From Candidatus Nanohalarchaeota archaeon (lineage in GTDB: Archaea > EX4484-52 > B79-G9), in assembly GCA_003660865.1 (NCBI GenBank), contig QMVA01000024.1, positions 1 to 12,200 on the forward strand: a DNA stretch of 12,200 nucleotides. The letters are read 5' to 3'. Each line of letters begins with the position of its first letter. Positions within the stretch are counted from its first letter, which is position 1. Shown piece by piece: positions 7,085-12,200 of this stretch. A program made the position numbers and the translations under genes. The notes beneath the pieces were generated by a model. That model saw only the letters and a program-made list of their open reading frames with translations, had not been told where the DNA came from and ran no database searches.

Positions 7085-8284
7085 TCATTTGGGAGTTATG
7101 CGATAGAGCATGTCGTTTTTGCGCACTTTCTTGTTGACTTTTATGCCTACAATTGTGTTGTTTGGTGCCGTTTTCAGTTGTTTACTTCCTGCTTCCATGG
7201 AGCCTATTTCCTGGTGGAGGTAGGTTGTGTGACCTTCTATTGTTATTTCGTCGCCGGTTTTTAGTGAGCCGCCTGTGAGGCGGACTGCGGCGACCATAAC
7301 TATGGGATAATAGTTTGTTACTATGCCTATTTGGGTGCGCGTAAATGTTGCCTGGGAGTTTGCGGTATTGTAGCTGAAGCTTGTCGCGTCGGGGCTTTTG
7401 TAGTAGAAGCCGGTTGAGAAGCCGCGGTTGTAGACTTTCGCTAACTCTTTTTTCAGGTTTTGGGCGAGGTCTTGTGTGTATTCGTTGTTTTGGTATGCAT
7501 CTATTGCCCGGCGATAGCATCTGGCGACTGTTTCGACATATAGAGGAGGTCTTAGGCGACCTTCTATTTTGAATGAGTCTATTTTTGATTTTATGAGGTC
7601 AGGTATGTGTTCTATCATGCAGAGGTCTTTGGGGCTCATGAGGTATTTCCCTTCGCAGATGAGCTTGTTGTTTTCTTCGTCTGTCAAGGTCCATGTCTTT
7701 CGGCAGGGCTGGAGGCATTTGCCGCAGTTGGCGGATGCGCCGTATAGGTAGCTTGAGAGGTAGCACTGGCCAGATATTGAGACGCACATTGCACCGTGAA
7801 TGAATGTTTCTAGTTCTATGTTGACTTTTCTTTTTATTGATCTGATTTCTTTGAGGGGGAGTTCGCGGGAGAGTATGAGTCGGCGTGCGCCCTGTTTTTT
7901 GTAGAATTGGGCTGTCATGCTGTTTGAGATGTTTGCCTGTGTTGAGATGTGAAATGGCATTTTTATGGATTTTGCATATTCGATTGCTGAGGGGTCCCAG
8001 AGGATTACTGCATCGATTTCGGCGTCTTGTGCCGCAGTTATTGTTTTTTGCATTTTTTTGAGATCGGTTTCGTAAATGACTGTGTTTACTGTGAGGTATG
8101 CTTTCTGGTTGTTTGCATGGGCTTGTTTTGCGACTTTTTTTATGTCGCATAGCCTGAAGCCGCGTCGTGCGCGCATTGTCAGGTCTTTTGTACCATAGTA
8201 TATGGCGTCTGCGTAGTTTTTTGCTGCTTCAAGACATGAGAAATCTTTTACGGGGATCAGGAGTTCCAGTGGTCTGTGTTTCAT
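7085..8284 (-). CDS. U32 family protein (peptidase U32 / RNA-hydroxylase type)
   Basis: A 399-residue soluble protein with the U32 signature 'ETFIHGAMC' followed by SISGQCYLS. Cysteines 167, 174 and 190 (spacing C-x6-C-x15-C) with a later cysteine (210 or 222) match the iron-sulfur ligands known in this family. The N-terminus MKHRPLELLIPVKDFSCLEAAKNYADAIYYG is the usual first strand and helix of the TIM-barrel-like domain, and the C-terminal part (about 300-399) is the small beta domain. Although named peptidases, characterised relatives (TrhP, RlhA, UbiU/UbiV) hydroxylate tRNA, rRNA or quinone precursors, so an RNA- or cofactor-modifying role is more likely than proteolysis; the exact substrate cannot be read from sequence. 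I use ATG 8284, not an in-frame start 105 bases upstream: a TATA box centres 26 bases before 8284, and the upstream extension would be translated from repeat element A. Confidence 0.92.
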   Translation of the reverse strand: MKHRPLELLIPVKDFSCLEAAKNYADAIYYGTKDLTMRARRGFRLCDIKKVAKQAHANNQKAYLTVNTVIYETDLKKMQKTITAAQDAEIDAVILWDPSAIEYAKSIKMPFHISTQANISNSMTAQFYKKQGARRLILSRELPLKEIRSIKRKVNIELETFIHGAMCVSISGQCYLSSYLYGASANCGKCLQPCRKTWTLTDEENNKLICEGKYLMSPKDLCMIEHIPDLIKSKIDSFKIEGRLRPPLYVETVARCYRRAIDAYQNNEYTQDLAQNLKKELAKVYNRGFSTGFYYKSPDATSFSYNTANSQATFTRTQIGIVTNYYPIVMVAAVRLTGGSLKTGDEITIEGHTTYLHQEIGSMEAGSKQLKTAPNNTIVGIKVNKKVRKNDMLYRITPK

Positions 8285-8304
8285 GGTTGTTGTTTGGGTG
8301 GGGG

Positions 8305-8314
8305 TTTTTAAAAG
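8305..8314 (-). promoter_or_regulatory. TATA box of the U32 gene
   Basis: The minus strand reads CTTTTAAAAA, centred about 26 bases before ATG 8284. This is the spacing of a leaderless archaeal promoter and fixes the start of the U32 gene. Confidence 0.65.
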
Positions 8315-8340
8315 AATATGGATTTTTGCAATAAGTATAT

Positions 8341-8491
8341 TATAGTCAATCCAACAATGATTGACATTTATGTTGGATTGCCATATCATCTCACTGGCGT
8401 TCGAAGCTTTTGAAGAATATCGTCTTCAAAATAGTCAATCGATATTGATTATATGAAATCAATCAGGAATATAATTTGACGATTGACTATA
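8341..8491. repeat. structured repeat element A (multi-hairpin, terminal inverted repeats)
   Basis: The element is bounded by perfect 11-base inverted repeats, TATAGTCAATC (8341-8351) and GATTGACTATA (8481-8491). Inside are: hairpin 1, CAATCCAACA (8347-8356) with TGTTGGATTG (8371-8380) around a 14-base loop; the box CCATATC (8381-8387); and a hairpin TTTTGAAGA (8408-8416) with TCTTCAAAA (8423-8431). A second palindrome ATAGTCAATCG (8431-8441) with CGATTGACTAT (8480-8490) encloses ATTGATT (8444-8450) with AATCAAT (8457-8463). Positions 8341-8387 match element B at 44 of 47 bases. It fills the divergent space between the U32 and BI-1-like promoters, and its right end may supply the BI-1 TATA box. 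The family is not recognised. Confidence 0.8.
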
Positions 8492-8492
8492 A
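8486..8492 (+). promoter_or_regulatory. candidate TATA element of the BI-1-like gene, inside repeat A
   Basis: ACTATAA is part of the right terminal inverted repeat of element A and is centred about 27 bases before ATG 8516, the spacing of a leaderless promoter. A competing A/T element at 8466-8476 would instead suit a start at ATG 8501. Confidence 0.35.
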
Positions 8493-8515
8493 CGCAAAAG
8501 ATGAAATTGTTGTGT

Positions 8516-9273
8516 ATGAGAACGGGTAACCCGGCGTTTAGTTCAAAGTCGTTTGATGATTTCGAGTGTGAGGAAATAGATGAGTCTAAGCGCGTGACTA
8601 TCCAGGGTACTGTGAATAAGACAGGCATATTGTTGCTTCTTGTTGTTATCTCGTCATTAGGGGGGATATGGTATCTTAATTATTGTGGGAATATCAGCAC
8701 GGTTCATGGATTATGTTTTGTTGGGGGAATTGGAGGGCTTATTGTTGGTGTTGCAACTATTTTTAAGAACTCTCTGGCGCCTGTTAGCGCGCCGATATAT
8801 GCTCTGTTTGAGGGGCTGTTTATTGGGGGAATGTCCCTTAAATTTGAAAGCATTTATCCGGGATTGTTGTTCAGGCAGTGCTGCTTACTTTCTGTGCGCT
8901 TTTTTCGGTCCTGACACTATACAAACTAGGATTTGTAAGAGTGACGCAGAAGTTCAGGTTTATGCTGGTGGTTGCGATAATGAGTGTTTTTATTTTGTAT
9001 TCTATCACATTCATATTTTCTTTTTTGAATATTAATGCGCAGTATCCGGGTTTTATTCACGATAGCAGCCCTTTAGGTATTGCTTTTAGTCTTTTTGTTG
9101 TCGGTATTGCATCGCTTTCTTTTGTGCTTGATTTTGATTTTATTGAGAGGAGTGCGGCAAGTGATGAGCCGAAATATATGGAATGGTACGGCGCTTTCGG
9201 GATTATGGTTACGCTGGTCTGGCTTTATATTGAAATTCTCAGACTGCTTGCAAAGCTTAGAAGACGAAGATGA
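8516..9273 (+). pseudogene. Bax inhibitor-1 / YccA-like membrane protein, frameshifted
   Basis: A protein of the Bax-inhibitor-1-like group with about seven membrane helices, split over two frames. Frame one runs from MRTGNPAFSSKSFDDF through VTIQGTVNKTG, a helix (ILLLLVVISSLGGIW) and SAPIYALFEGLFIGG to IYPG. The match then jumps frame to AVLLTFCALFSVL and goes on to YMEWYGAFGIMVTLVWLYIEILRLLAKLRRRR, the typical family C-terminus. One added base in the CCGGG run at 8858-8862 would restore YPGIVVQAVLLTF and give about 252 residues, a normal length. This is a -1 change at a G run: a sequencing error or a fresh mutation, as both halves are otherwise intact and conserved. There is no slippery heptamer supporting programmed shifting. 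ATG 8516 is preferred because family members begin with MRT-like text; ATG 8501 is possible. Relatives are proton/calcium-leak-type channels. Confidence 0.85.
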
Positions 9274-9305
9274 TCTTGAATATGAATGTGTGTGATTTGT
9301 GTTTG

Positions 9306-9317
9306 GATATATTAAAT
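9306..9317 (+). promoter_or_regulatory. TATA box of trm1
   Basis: GATATATTAAAT is centred about 29 bases before ATG 9341 in the 67-base gap after the BI-1-like gene. It supports that start over an in-frame start 42 bases upstream at 9299, which would put the TATA box inside the coding region. Confidence 0.55.
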
Positions 9318-9340
9318 TATTGTTAAGTATATATTGTTCT

Positions 9341-10453
9341 ATGGATGCAGAAAATACAAAAATTGTGTGTGAAGGCAAGGCCAATGTGCATGTTTATGAA
9401 GGCAAAATCACTAAAAAGGATCCTGTCTTCTTTAACCCGGAGATGAAGTTTAATAGGGATATTTCTGTTGCGTGCGTGAAAGTTGCCTGGGAGATGTCGT
9501 CTGAGGCATGGGTTATCTGTGATTTGCTTTCGGGGTGCGGCATCAGAGGTATCAGGTATCTGCTTGAGGTGCCTGGTATTGAGTTTGCTGTTCTGAATGA
9601 TGCGAATCCAACTGCGTTTGAGATTATCAAAAGGAATGTCGGGTTAAATAAGGTGGAGGGAGCTGAGATTGAGAATATGGAGAGTAATGTGCTTCTGTCG
9701 ATGCATGGTAATAAGTTTAATTTTGTTGATATTGATCCTTTTGGATCGCCTGTGCCGTTTTTAGATAATGCTGCTCGGGCGGTTCGCCACGGGGGGTTTT
9801 TGGGGGTTACTGCAACGGATCTTGGACCGCTTGCAGGGACTTATCCTAAAACGTGCCTTAGACGGTATGGGGCTAAGTCTCTTAAGACGGATGTTATGCA
9901 TGAAACGGGTGTGCGGATACTTGTCGGGTATATTATAAGGGTGCTTTCGAGCTATGATAAGGGGTTTTTGCCTCTGCTTTGTTTTTGTTCCAGGCATTAT
10001 TACAGGATTTTCGGGAAGGTTAAAAGGAGCAGGAGTTGTGCTGATAAGGCGGTTGCGGGTCTTGGGTATATGCTTTATTGCCATAAGTGCGGAAAAAGGA
10101 AGTATTCGCGTTTTAATAAAGAGACATGCGCGTGCGGCGCGGAGTTTGATTATGCAGGTCCGCTTTATACAGGAGGTCTTTTTGATGATGAGTTTGTGGA
10201 GAGTATTGAGCCAATGGATTCTAAGATGGAGAAGTTTGTTGATATCTTGCGGGAGGAGTCGAAGGTTGATGGAATGCTTTATGATGTCCATGAGATTTGC
10301 AGCCTGAATAAGCTTGAGACTGTCAGGCGGGATTGTCTTGTGAGTTGTTTGAGAGAGAAAGATTATAGTGCGTCGGGAAGTGTGTTTGGAGGGCATACTG
10401 TCAGGACTGATGCGCCTTTGAGTGTTATTGTTGAGTGTGTTAGGGAGAAATAG
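9341..10453 (+). CDS. trm1: tRNA (guanine(26)-N2)-dimethyltransferase Trm1
   Basis: Methylates N2 of guanine 26 in tRNA with S-adenosylmethionine. This start gives 370 residues, close to the archaeal norm. The N-terminus has the family text VHVYEGKITKKDPVFFNPEM and NRDISV. The SAM-binding glycine motif is LLSGCGIRGIR, followed by an acidic strand end (VLNDANPTA). The catalytic segment is DIDPFGSPVPFLDNA, followed by GFLGVTATDLGPLAGTYP, with YGAK beyond. The C-terminal part carries the zinc-type cysteines CHKCGK and CACGAEF and ends with the winged-helix-like region (LREKDYSASGSVFGGHTVRTDAP). The DNA ends one base short of the convergent aIF5A stop. All expected motifs are intact. Confidence 0.96.
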   Translation: MDAENTKIVCEGKANVHVYEGKITKKDPVFFNPEMKFNRDISVACVKVAWEMSSEAWVICDLLSGCGIRGIRYLLEVPGIEFAVLNDANPTAFEIIKRNVGLNKVEGAEIENMESNVLLSMHGNKFNFVDIDPFGSPVPFLDNAARAVRHGGFLGVTATDLGPLAGTYPKTCLRRYGAKSLKTDVMHETGVRILVGYIIRVLSSYDKGFLPLLCFCSRHYYRIFGKVKRSRSCADKAVAGLGYMLYCHKCGKRKYSRFNKETCACGAEFDYAGPLYTGGLFDDEFVESIEPMDSKMEKFVDILREESKVDGMLYDVHEICSLNKLETVRRDCLVSCLREKDYSASGSVFGGHTVRTDAPLSVIVECVREK

Positions 10454-10454
10454 A

Positions 10455-10844
10455 TTATCTGACGCCCATTATTGCTTTTACGGTTGCTATTACCCAATAA
10501 TCGACTTCTTTGCCTTCTTGTACTGCGCTTTTAAATTCGTCGGGAATTTGTGTTTCGAACAACTCATAGGTTGTCATGTCCATGAGTTGTGCGGTATCTC
10601 CGGATATTGATACTACCTGCCCCACGCGCTTGTCTACTATCGGGGATGGGATTTTTGCTGGACCGGGTTTCATGATCATTCTTTTTTTGTTGTCGATTAT
10701 GCCGATTGCTTCGATTTTGCATTTTAGATGACCATGTTTGCCTGGTGCGGATTTTGCGTTGTCTACTACGCGGCATGGAACTTCATCTATCATGATGTAG
10801 CTTCCTTTTTTGAAATGTTTTGCTTCAACCTGTTCTTGTGACAT
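10455..10844 (-). CDS. eif5A: translation initiation factor 5A (aIF5A)
   Basis: A 129-residue factor that rescues ribosomes stalled at proline-rich stretches once its lysine is converted to (deoxy)hypusine. The loop SAPGKHGH places the modified lysine at position 36. The KOW/SH3-like N-domain (FKKGSYIMIDEVPCRVVD) and the OB-fold C-domain (VGQVVSISGDTAQLMDM to VIATVKAIMGVR) are both complete and of normal length. Residues after KHG are HLKCKIEA, where most archaeal members have SAKARIEA; the lysine itself is intact. No strong TATA box sits at leaderless spacing. Candidates are a weak site around 10859-10868 and TTATAATTAA at 10900-10909, the latter giving a leader of about 34 bases. Convergent with trm1, stops one base apart. 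It may also be read from the upstream coiled-coil/membrane-protein transcript. Confidence 0.96.
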   Translation of the reverse strand: MSQEQVEAKHFKKGSYIMIDEVPCRVVDNAKSAPGKHGHLKCKIEAIGIIDNKKRMIMKPGPAKIPSPIVDKRVGQVVSISGDTAQLMDMTTYELFETQIPDEFKSAVQEGKEVDYWVIATVKAIMGVR

Positions 10845-10929
10845 GTGAATTACCCCAGTATTATTAGATAATGTGTTTTGTGAGCAAAGTTTTTTATTGT
10901 TAATTATAAGATGAATTTTTATTTGCTGC

Positions 10930-11157
10930 TCAATGTCTTTTTCTTTCTGAAATTATTGCAATCCGGTCATAGATTCTTAGCAACAGTATGCATATAATTA
11001 TTTCACCGGCGACTACCATTAACATTGTCATGTTGAGTAGTGTAAGTATTAGCTGTTGGGATATGATTCCTGCAGAGAGGAGCAGGAATTCAACTACAGT
11101 GATTATTGCTAATACTGCAACAAAAAATAGCTCAATGTTTTTTGGACCTAGTTTCAT
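10930..11157 (-). CDS. small two-helix membrane protein
   Basis: A 75-residue protein with two hydrophobic segments, about residues 9-30 (ELFFVAVLAIITVVEFLLLSAG) and 35-62 (LILTLLNMTMLMVVAGEIIICILLL), between a short basic start (MKLGPK) and a charged tail (RIYDRIAIISERKRH). By the positive-inside rule both ends are probably cytoplasmic. The gene begins 20 bases after the stop of the coiled-coil gene, so the two are very likely co-transcribed and perhaps interact. The family is not recognised. An Asp/Glu-free helix interior with Met and Glu positions does not suggest a known channel or toxin. Confidence 0.75.
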   Translation of the reverse strand: MKLGPKNIELFFVAVLAIITVVEFLLLSAGIISQQLILTLLNMTMLMVVAGEIIICILLLRIYDRIAIISERKRH

Positions 11158-11177
11158 GTTAATACCTGCTTAGGATT

Positions 11178-11723
11178 TTATGGTGGAGGAGGAGTGTTCT
11201 GTGCCAGAGGACGCCTTCTTTGAAGTATGTTTGCTGCGCCACCACGGGGTGCACCCTGATTACCTAACTGCATGGCTTTCATTCTTTTTTCTATTGCAGC
11301 TAATGTCTCTGTCATCTGTGCGGTACTTTCGGAGGATTTTATGCTTGAGGCTTCTATCCTGTCAACAAGTGGACTGACAACGTTTTCTATTAGTTCTTTT
11401 GACATTGCTTCGCCGCTTTCCTGTTCTCCTGCTTCTTTTATTATGTCTATGAATTCTGACATCTTGGATTGGGAATCGTCGATTTTTGAGATGAGTATTG
11501 ATATGTCTTCTCTTAGGCCTTGGTTTGCTCTTACGACTTCGTCTACGATTTTCTGGTTCATCTCGACCATATCCATGACTTTGTCTATGAATTTTTCAAG
11601 ATGAGACATAGATTTTGTTGTCTCTATTGTCTCGAGGCGCTTTTCGAGTCGCCTTAAGGGCGTTAGAGGCACTATCTCATAATCATCTCTTTCGCTTGGG
11701 ATTTCTACTTCTTTTGGAGGCAT
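11178..11723 (-). CDS. coiled-coil protein with proline-rich ends
   Basis: A 181-residue soluble protein. The N-terminus is acidic and proline-containing (MPPKEVEIPSERDDYEIVPL), then TPLRRLEKRLETIE begins a largely helical heptad-like region (about 25-145) with MSHLEKFIDKVMDMVEMNQK and MTETLAAIEKRMKAM. The tail is Gly/Pro/Arg-rich and ends APRGGAANILQRRRPLAQNTPPPP-type text, probably disordered. No enzyme motif is seen. It is first in a probable operon with the two-helix membrane protein, suggesting a membrane-tethered scaffold or filament partner (inference). The start is firm: CAGGTGG lies 7 bases before ATG 11723, with a TATA box further up. A polyproline tail next to an aIF5A gene is notable because aIF5A assists such stretches; that link is speculation. 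Confidence 0.82.
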   Translation of the reverse strand: MPPKEVEIPSERDDYEIVPLTPLRRLEKRLETIETTKSMSHLEKFIDKVMDMVEMNQKIVDEVVRANQGLREDISILISKIDDSQSKMSEFIDIIKEAGEQESGEAMSKELIENVVSPLVDRIEASSIKSSESTAQMTETLAAIEKRMKAMQLGNQGAPRGGAANILQRRRPLAQNTPPPP

Positions 11724-11730
11724 ATTTTTT

Positions 11731-11737
11731 CCACCTG
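11731..11737 (-). promoter_or_regulatory. Shine-Dalgarno site of the coiled-coil gene
   Basis: The minus strand reads CAGGTGG, 7 bases before ATG 11723. It is one of the few strong Shine-Dalgarno matches in the window, where most genes look leaderless. Confidence 0.65.
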
Positions 11738-11792
11738 CAGGATATTGTTTGTCTTTGTTGACAATTGCTCATTAAGATTATGAATTTAGGAG

Positions 11793-11800
11793 TATATATA
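11793..11800 (-). promoter_or_regulatory. TATA box of the coiled-coil/membrane-protein operon
   Basis: The minus strand reads CTTATATATACT around this position. It predicts transcription start near 11770 and a leader of about 47 bases carrying the Shine-Dalgarno site. Confidence 0.55.
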
Positions 11801-11802
11801 AG

Positions 11803-11967
11803 TTATGGTGAGATGTTGAGATGAGGAATGTGCCCTGGGAATTGTATGGCAGGATTGTGATGTGAATGAGAGGGATTTATGATAGGATGGAAATGATATA
11901 ATGTTTGGAAGGAGTTATTAGAGTTGGAAAAAAAGGATAGGCTATGTCCAAAATGTATTTGTCAATA
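11803..11967. other. gene-free purine-rich spacer left of repeat B
   Basis: No ORF of more than about 15 residues with a believable start is seen, and no RNA gene fold. The plus strand is G/A-rich with repeated GATG/GAGATG text. Together with element B and the last 39 bases it makes a 400-base stretch without a protein gene at the right end of the window. Confidence 0.5.
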
Positions 11968-12161
11968 TATAGTCAATCCAACAATAATTGACCTTTGTGT
12001 TGGATTGCCATATCTCTAACACTATCGTGTTAAGCTTTTCAACATTCGTTGAAAATATAGTTGAAGACATAACTATTTGGACAAATGTCTTCACCATATC
12101 CTTAAAATTGCCATGCAATTTTAGGATCCAGTGAATCGAAGATTCACCAGGATAGATTGAC
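11968..12161. repeat. structured repeat element B (two tandem three-hairpin units)
   Basis: Unit B1 (11968-12055) is TATAGT, then hairpin CAATCCAACA/TGTTGGATTG with a 14-base loop, box CCATATC (12008-12014), hairpin TAACAC/GTGTTA (12017-12022, 12027-12032), then TTTTCAAC/GTTGAAAA (12036-12043, 12048-12055). Unit B2 (12056-12153) repeats the plan with other stems: TATAGT (12056-12061), TGAAGACAT/ATGTCTTCA (12062-12070, 12085-12093) with a 14-base loop, CCATATC (12094-12100), TAAAATTG/CAATTTTA (12103-12110, 12116-12123), and GTGAATC/GATTCAC (12131-12137, 12141-12147), extended by ATCC/GGAT. The right edge has GATTGAC (12155-12161), an inverted copy of GTCAATC at the left edge. I read these pairings directly. 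The family is not recognised, and true ends are uncertain. Confidence 0.8.
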
Positions 12162-12200
12162 GTCTCTTGGTTTTGGGTAGAGTTTGTCCATTTAGTAACG

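Noticed and set aside
8285..8389. 35-residue N-terminal extension of the U32 protein
   Set aside because: It would be translated from repeat element A and the gene's own TATA box; the family N-terminus begins at ATG 8284.
8855..8885. Programmed -1 ribosomal frameshift in the BI-1-like gene
   Set aside because: No X-XXY-YYZ slippery heptamer is present at the break, and family members do not use frameshifting; a missing base is simpler.
9299..9340. Upstream start for trm1
   Set aside because: The extra 14 residues cover the TATA box and do not resemble the family N-terminus.
12131..12153. T-arm of a tRNA gene (GAATC-GAA-GATTC looks similar)
   Set aside because: The loop is only three bases, and no acceptor, D or anticodon arms can be fitted around it.
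11968..12161. CRISPR array
   Set aside because: There are no regular identical repeats of 24-40 bases with unique spacers; the conserved parts are short boxes and the rest is self-complementary stems.

Overview
The window is archaeal chromosomal DNA. The evidence is the gene set: an archaeal-type ATP-dependent DNA ligase, a TrmB-family regulator, aIF5A with its hypusination loop, archaeal Trm1, and a PDZ-containing site-2 protease. Most genes also have a TATA box about 25-30 bases before the start codon, often with no room for a leader. Small gene sizes and compact convergent/divergent packing would fit a DPANN-type archaeon, but that placement is inference only.

Layout. Positions 1-668 are AT-rich and hold no convincing gene: a TA microsatellite, one hairpin and two short ORFs that may be remnants. 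A Roadblock/LC7-type gene (669-1076) and a site-2 protease gene (1169-2530) lie on the minus strand. The ligase (2651-4633, with an internal block of about 95 residues not expected in the family) and a TrmB-type regulator (4811-5617) lie on the plus strand. A 446-residue protein I do not recognise (5671-7011) and a U32-family protein (7085-8284) lie on the minus strand. A Bax-inhibitor-1/YccA-like membrane protein gene, broken by one missing base (8516-9273), and Trm1 (9341-10453) follow on the plus strand. Trm1 ends one base from the convergent aIF5A gene (10455-10844). aIF5A is preceded on the minus strand by a two-helix membrane protein (10930-11157) and a coiled-coil protein (11178-11723).

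The most unusual content is non-coding. Two copies of a structured repeat occur, at 8341-8491 (element A, in the divergent U32/BI-1 intergenic region) and 11968-12161 (element B, in the gene-free right end). They share a 47-base block with 44 identities. Element B contains two tandem units, each reading TATAGT, a hairpin with a 14-base loop, the box CCATATC, then two short-loop hairpins. The stem sequences differ between units while the complementarity and the boxes stay. In each unit the 14-base loop can also pair with the 5' flank, giving two mutually exclusive folds. I do not recognise this as a known family; a structured RNA, a recombination site of folded single strands, or a non-autonomous mobile element are the main possibilities.

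Functionally the genes are a mix of information processing (ligase, Trm1, aIF5A, probably the U32 RNA-modification-type protein), membrane quality control or signalling (site-2 protease, BI-1-like, two-helix protein) and regulation (TrmB, Roadblock). They do not form one pathway.
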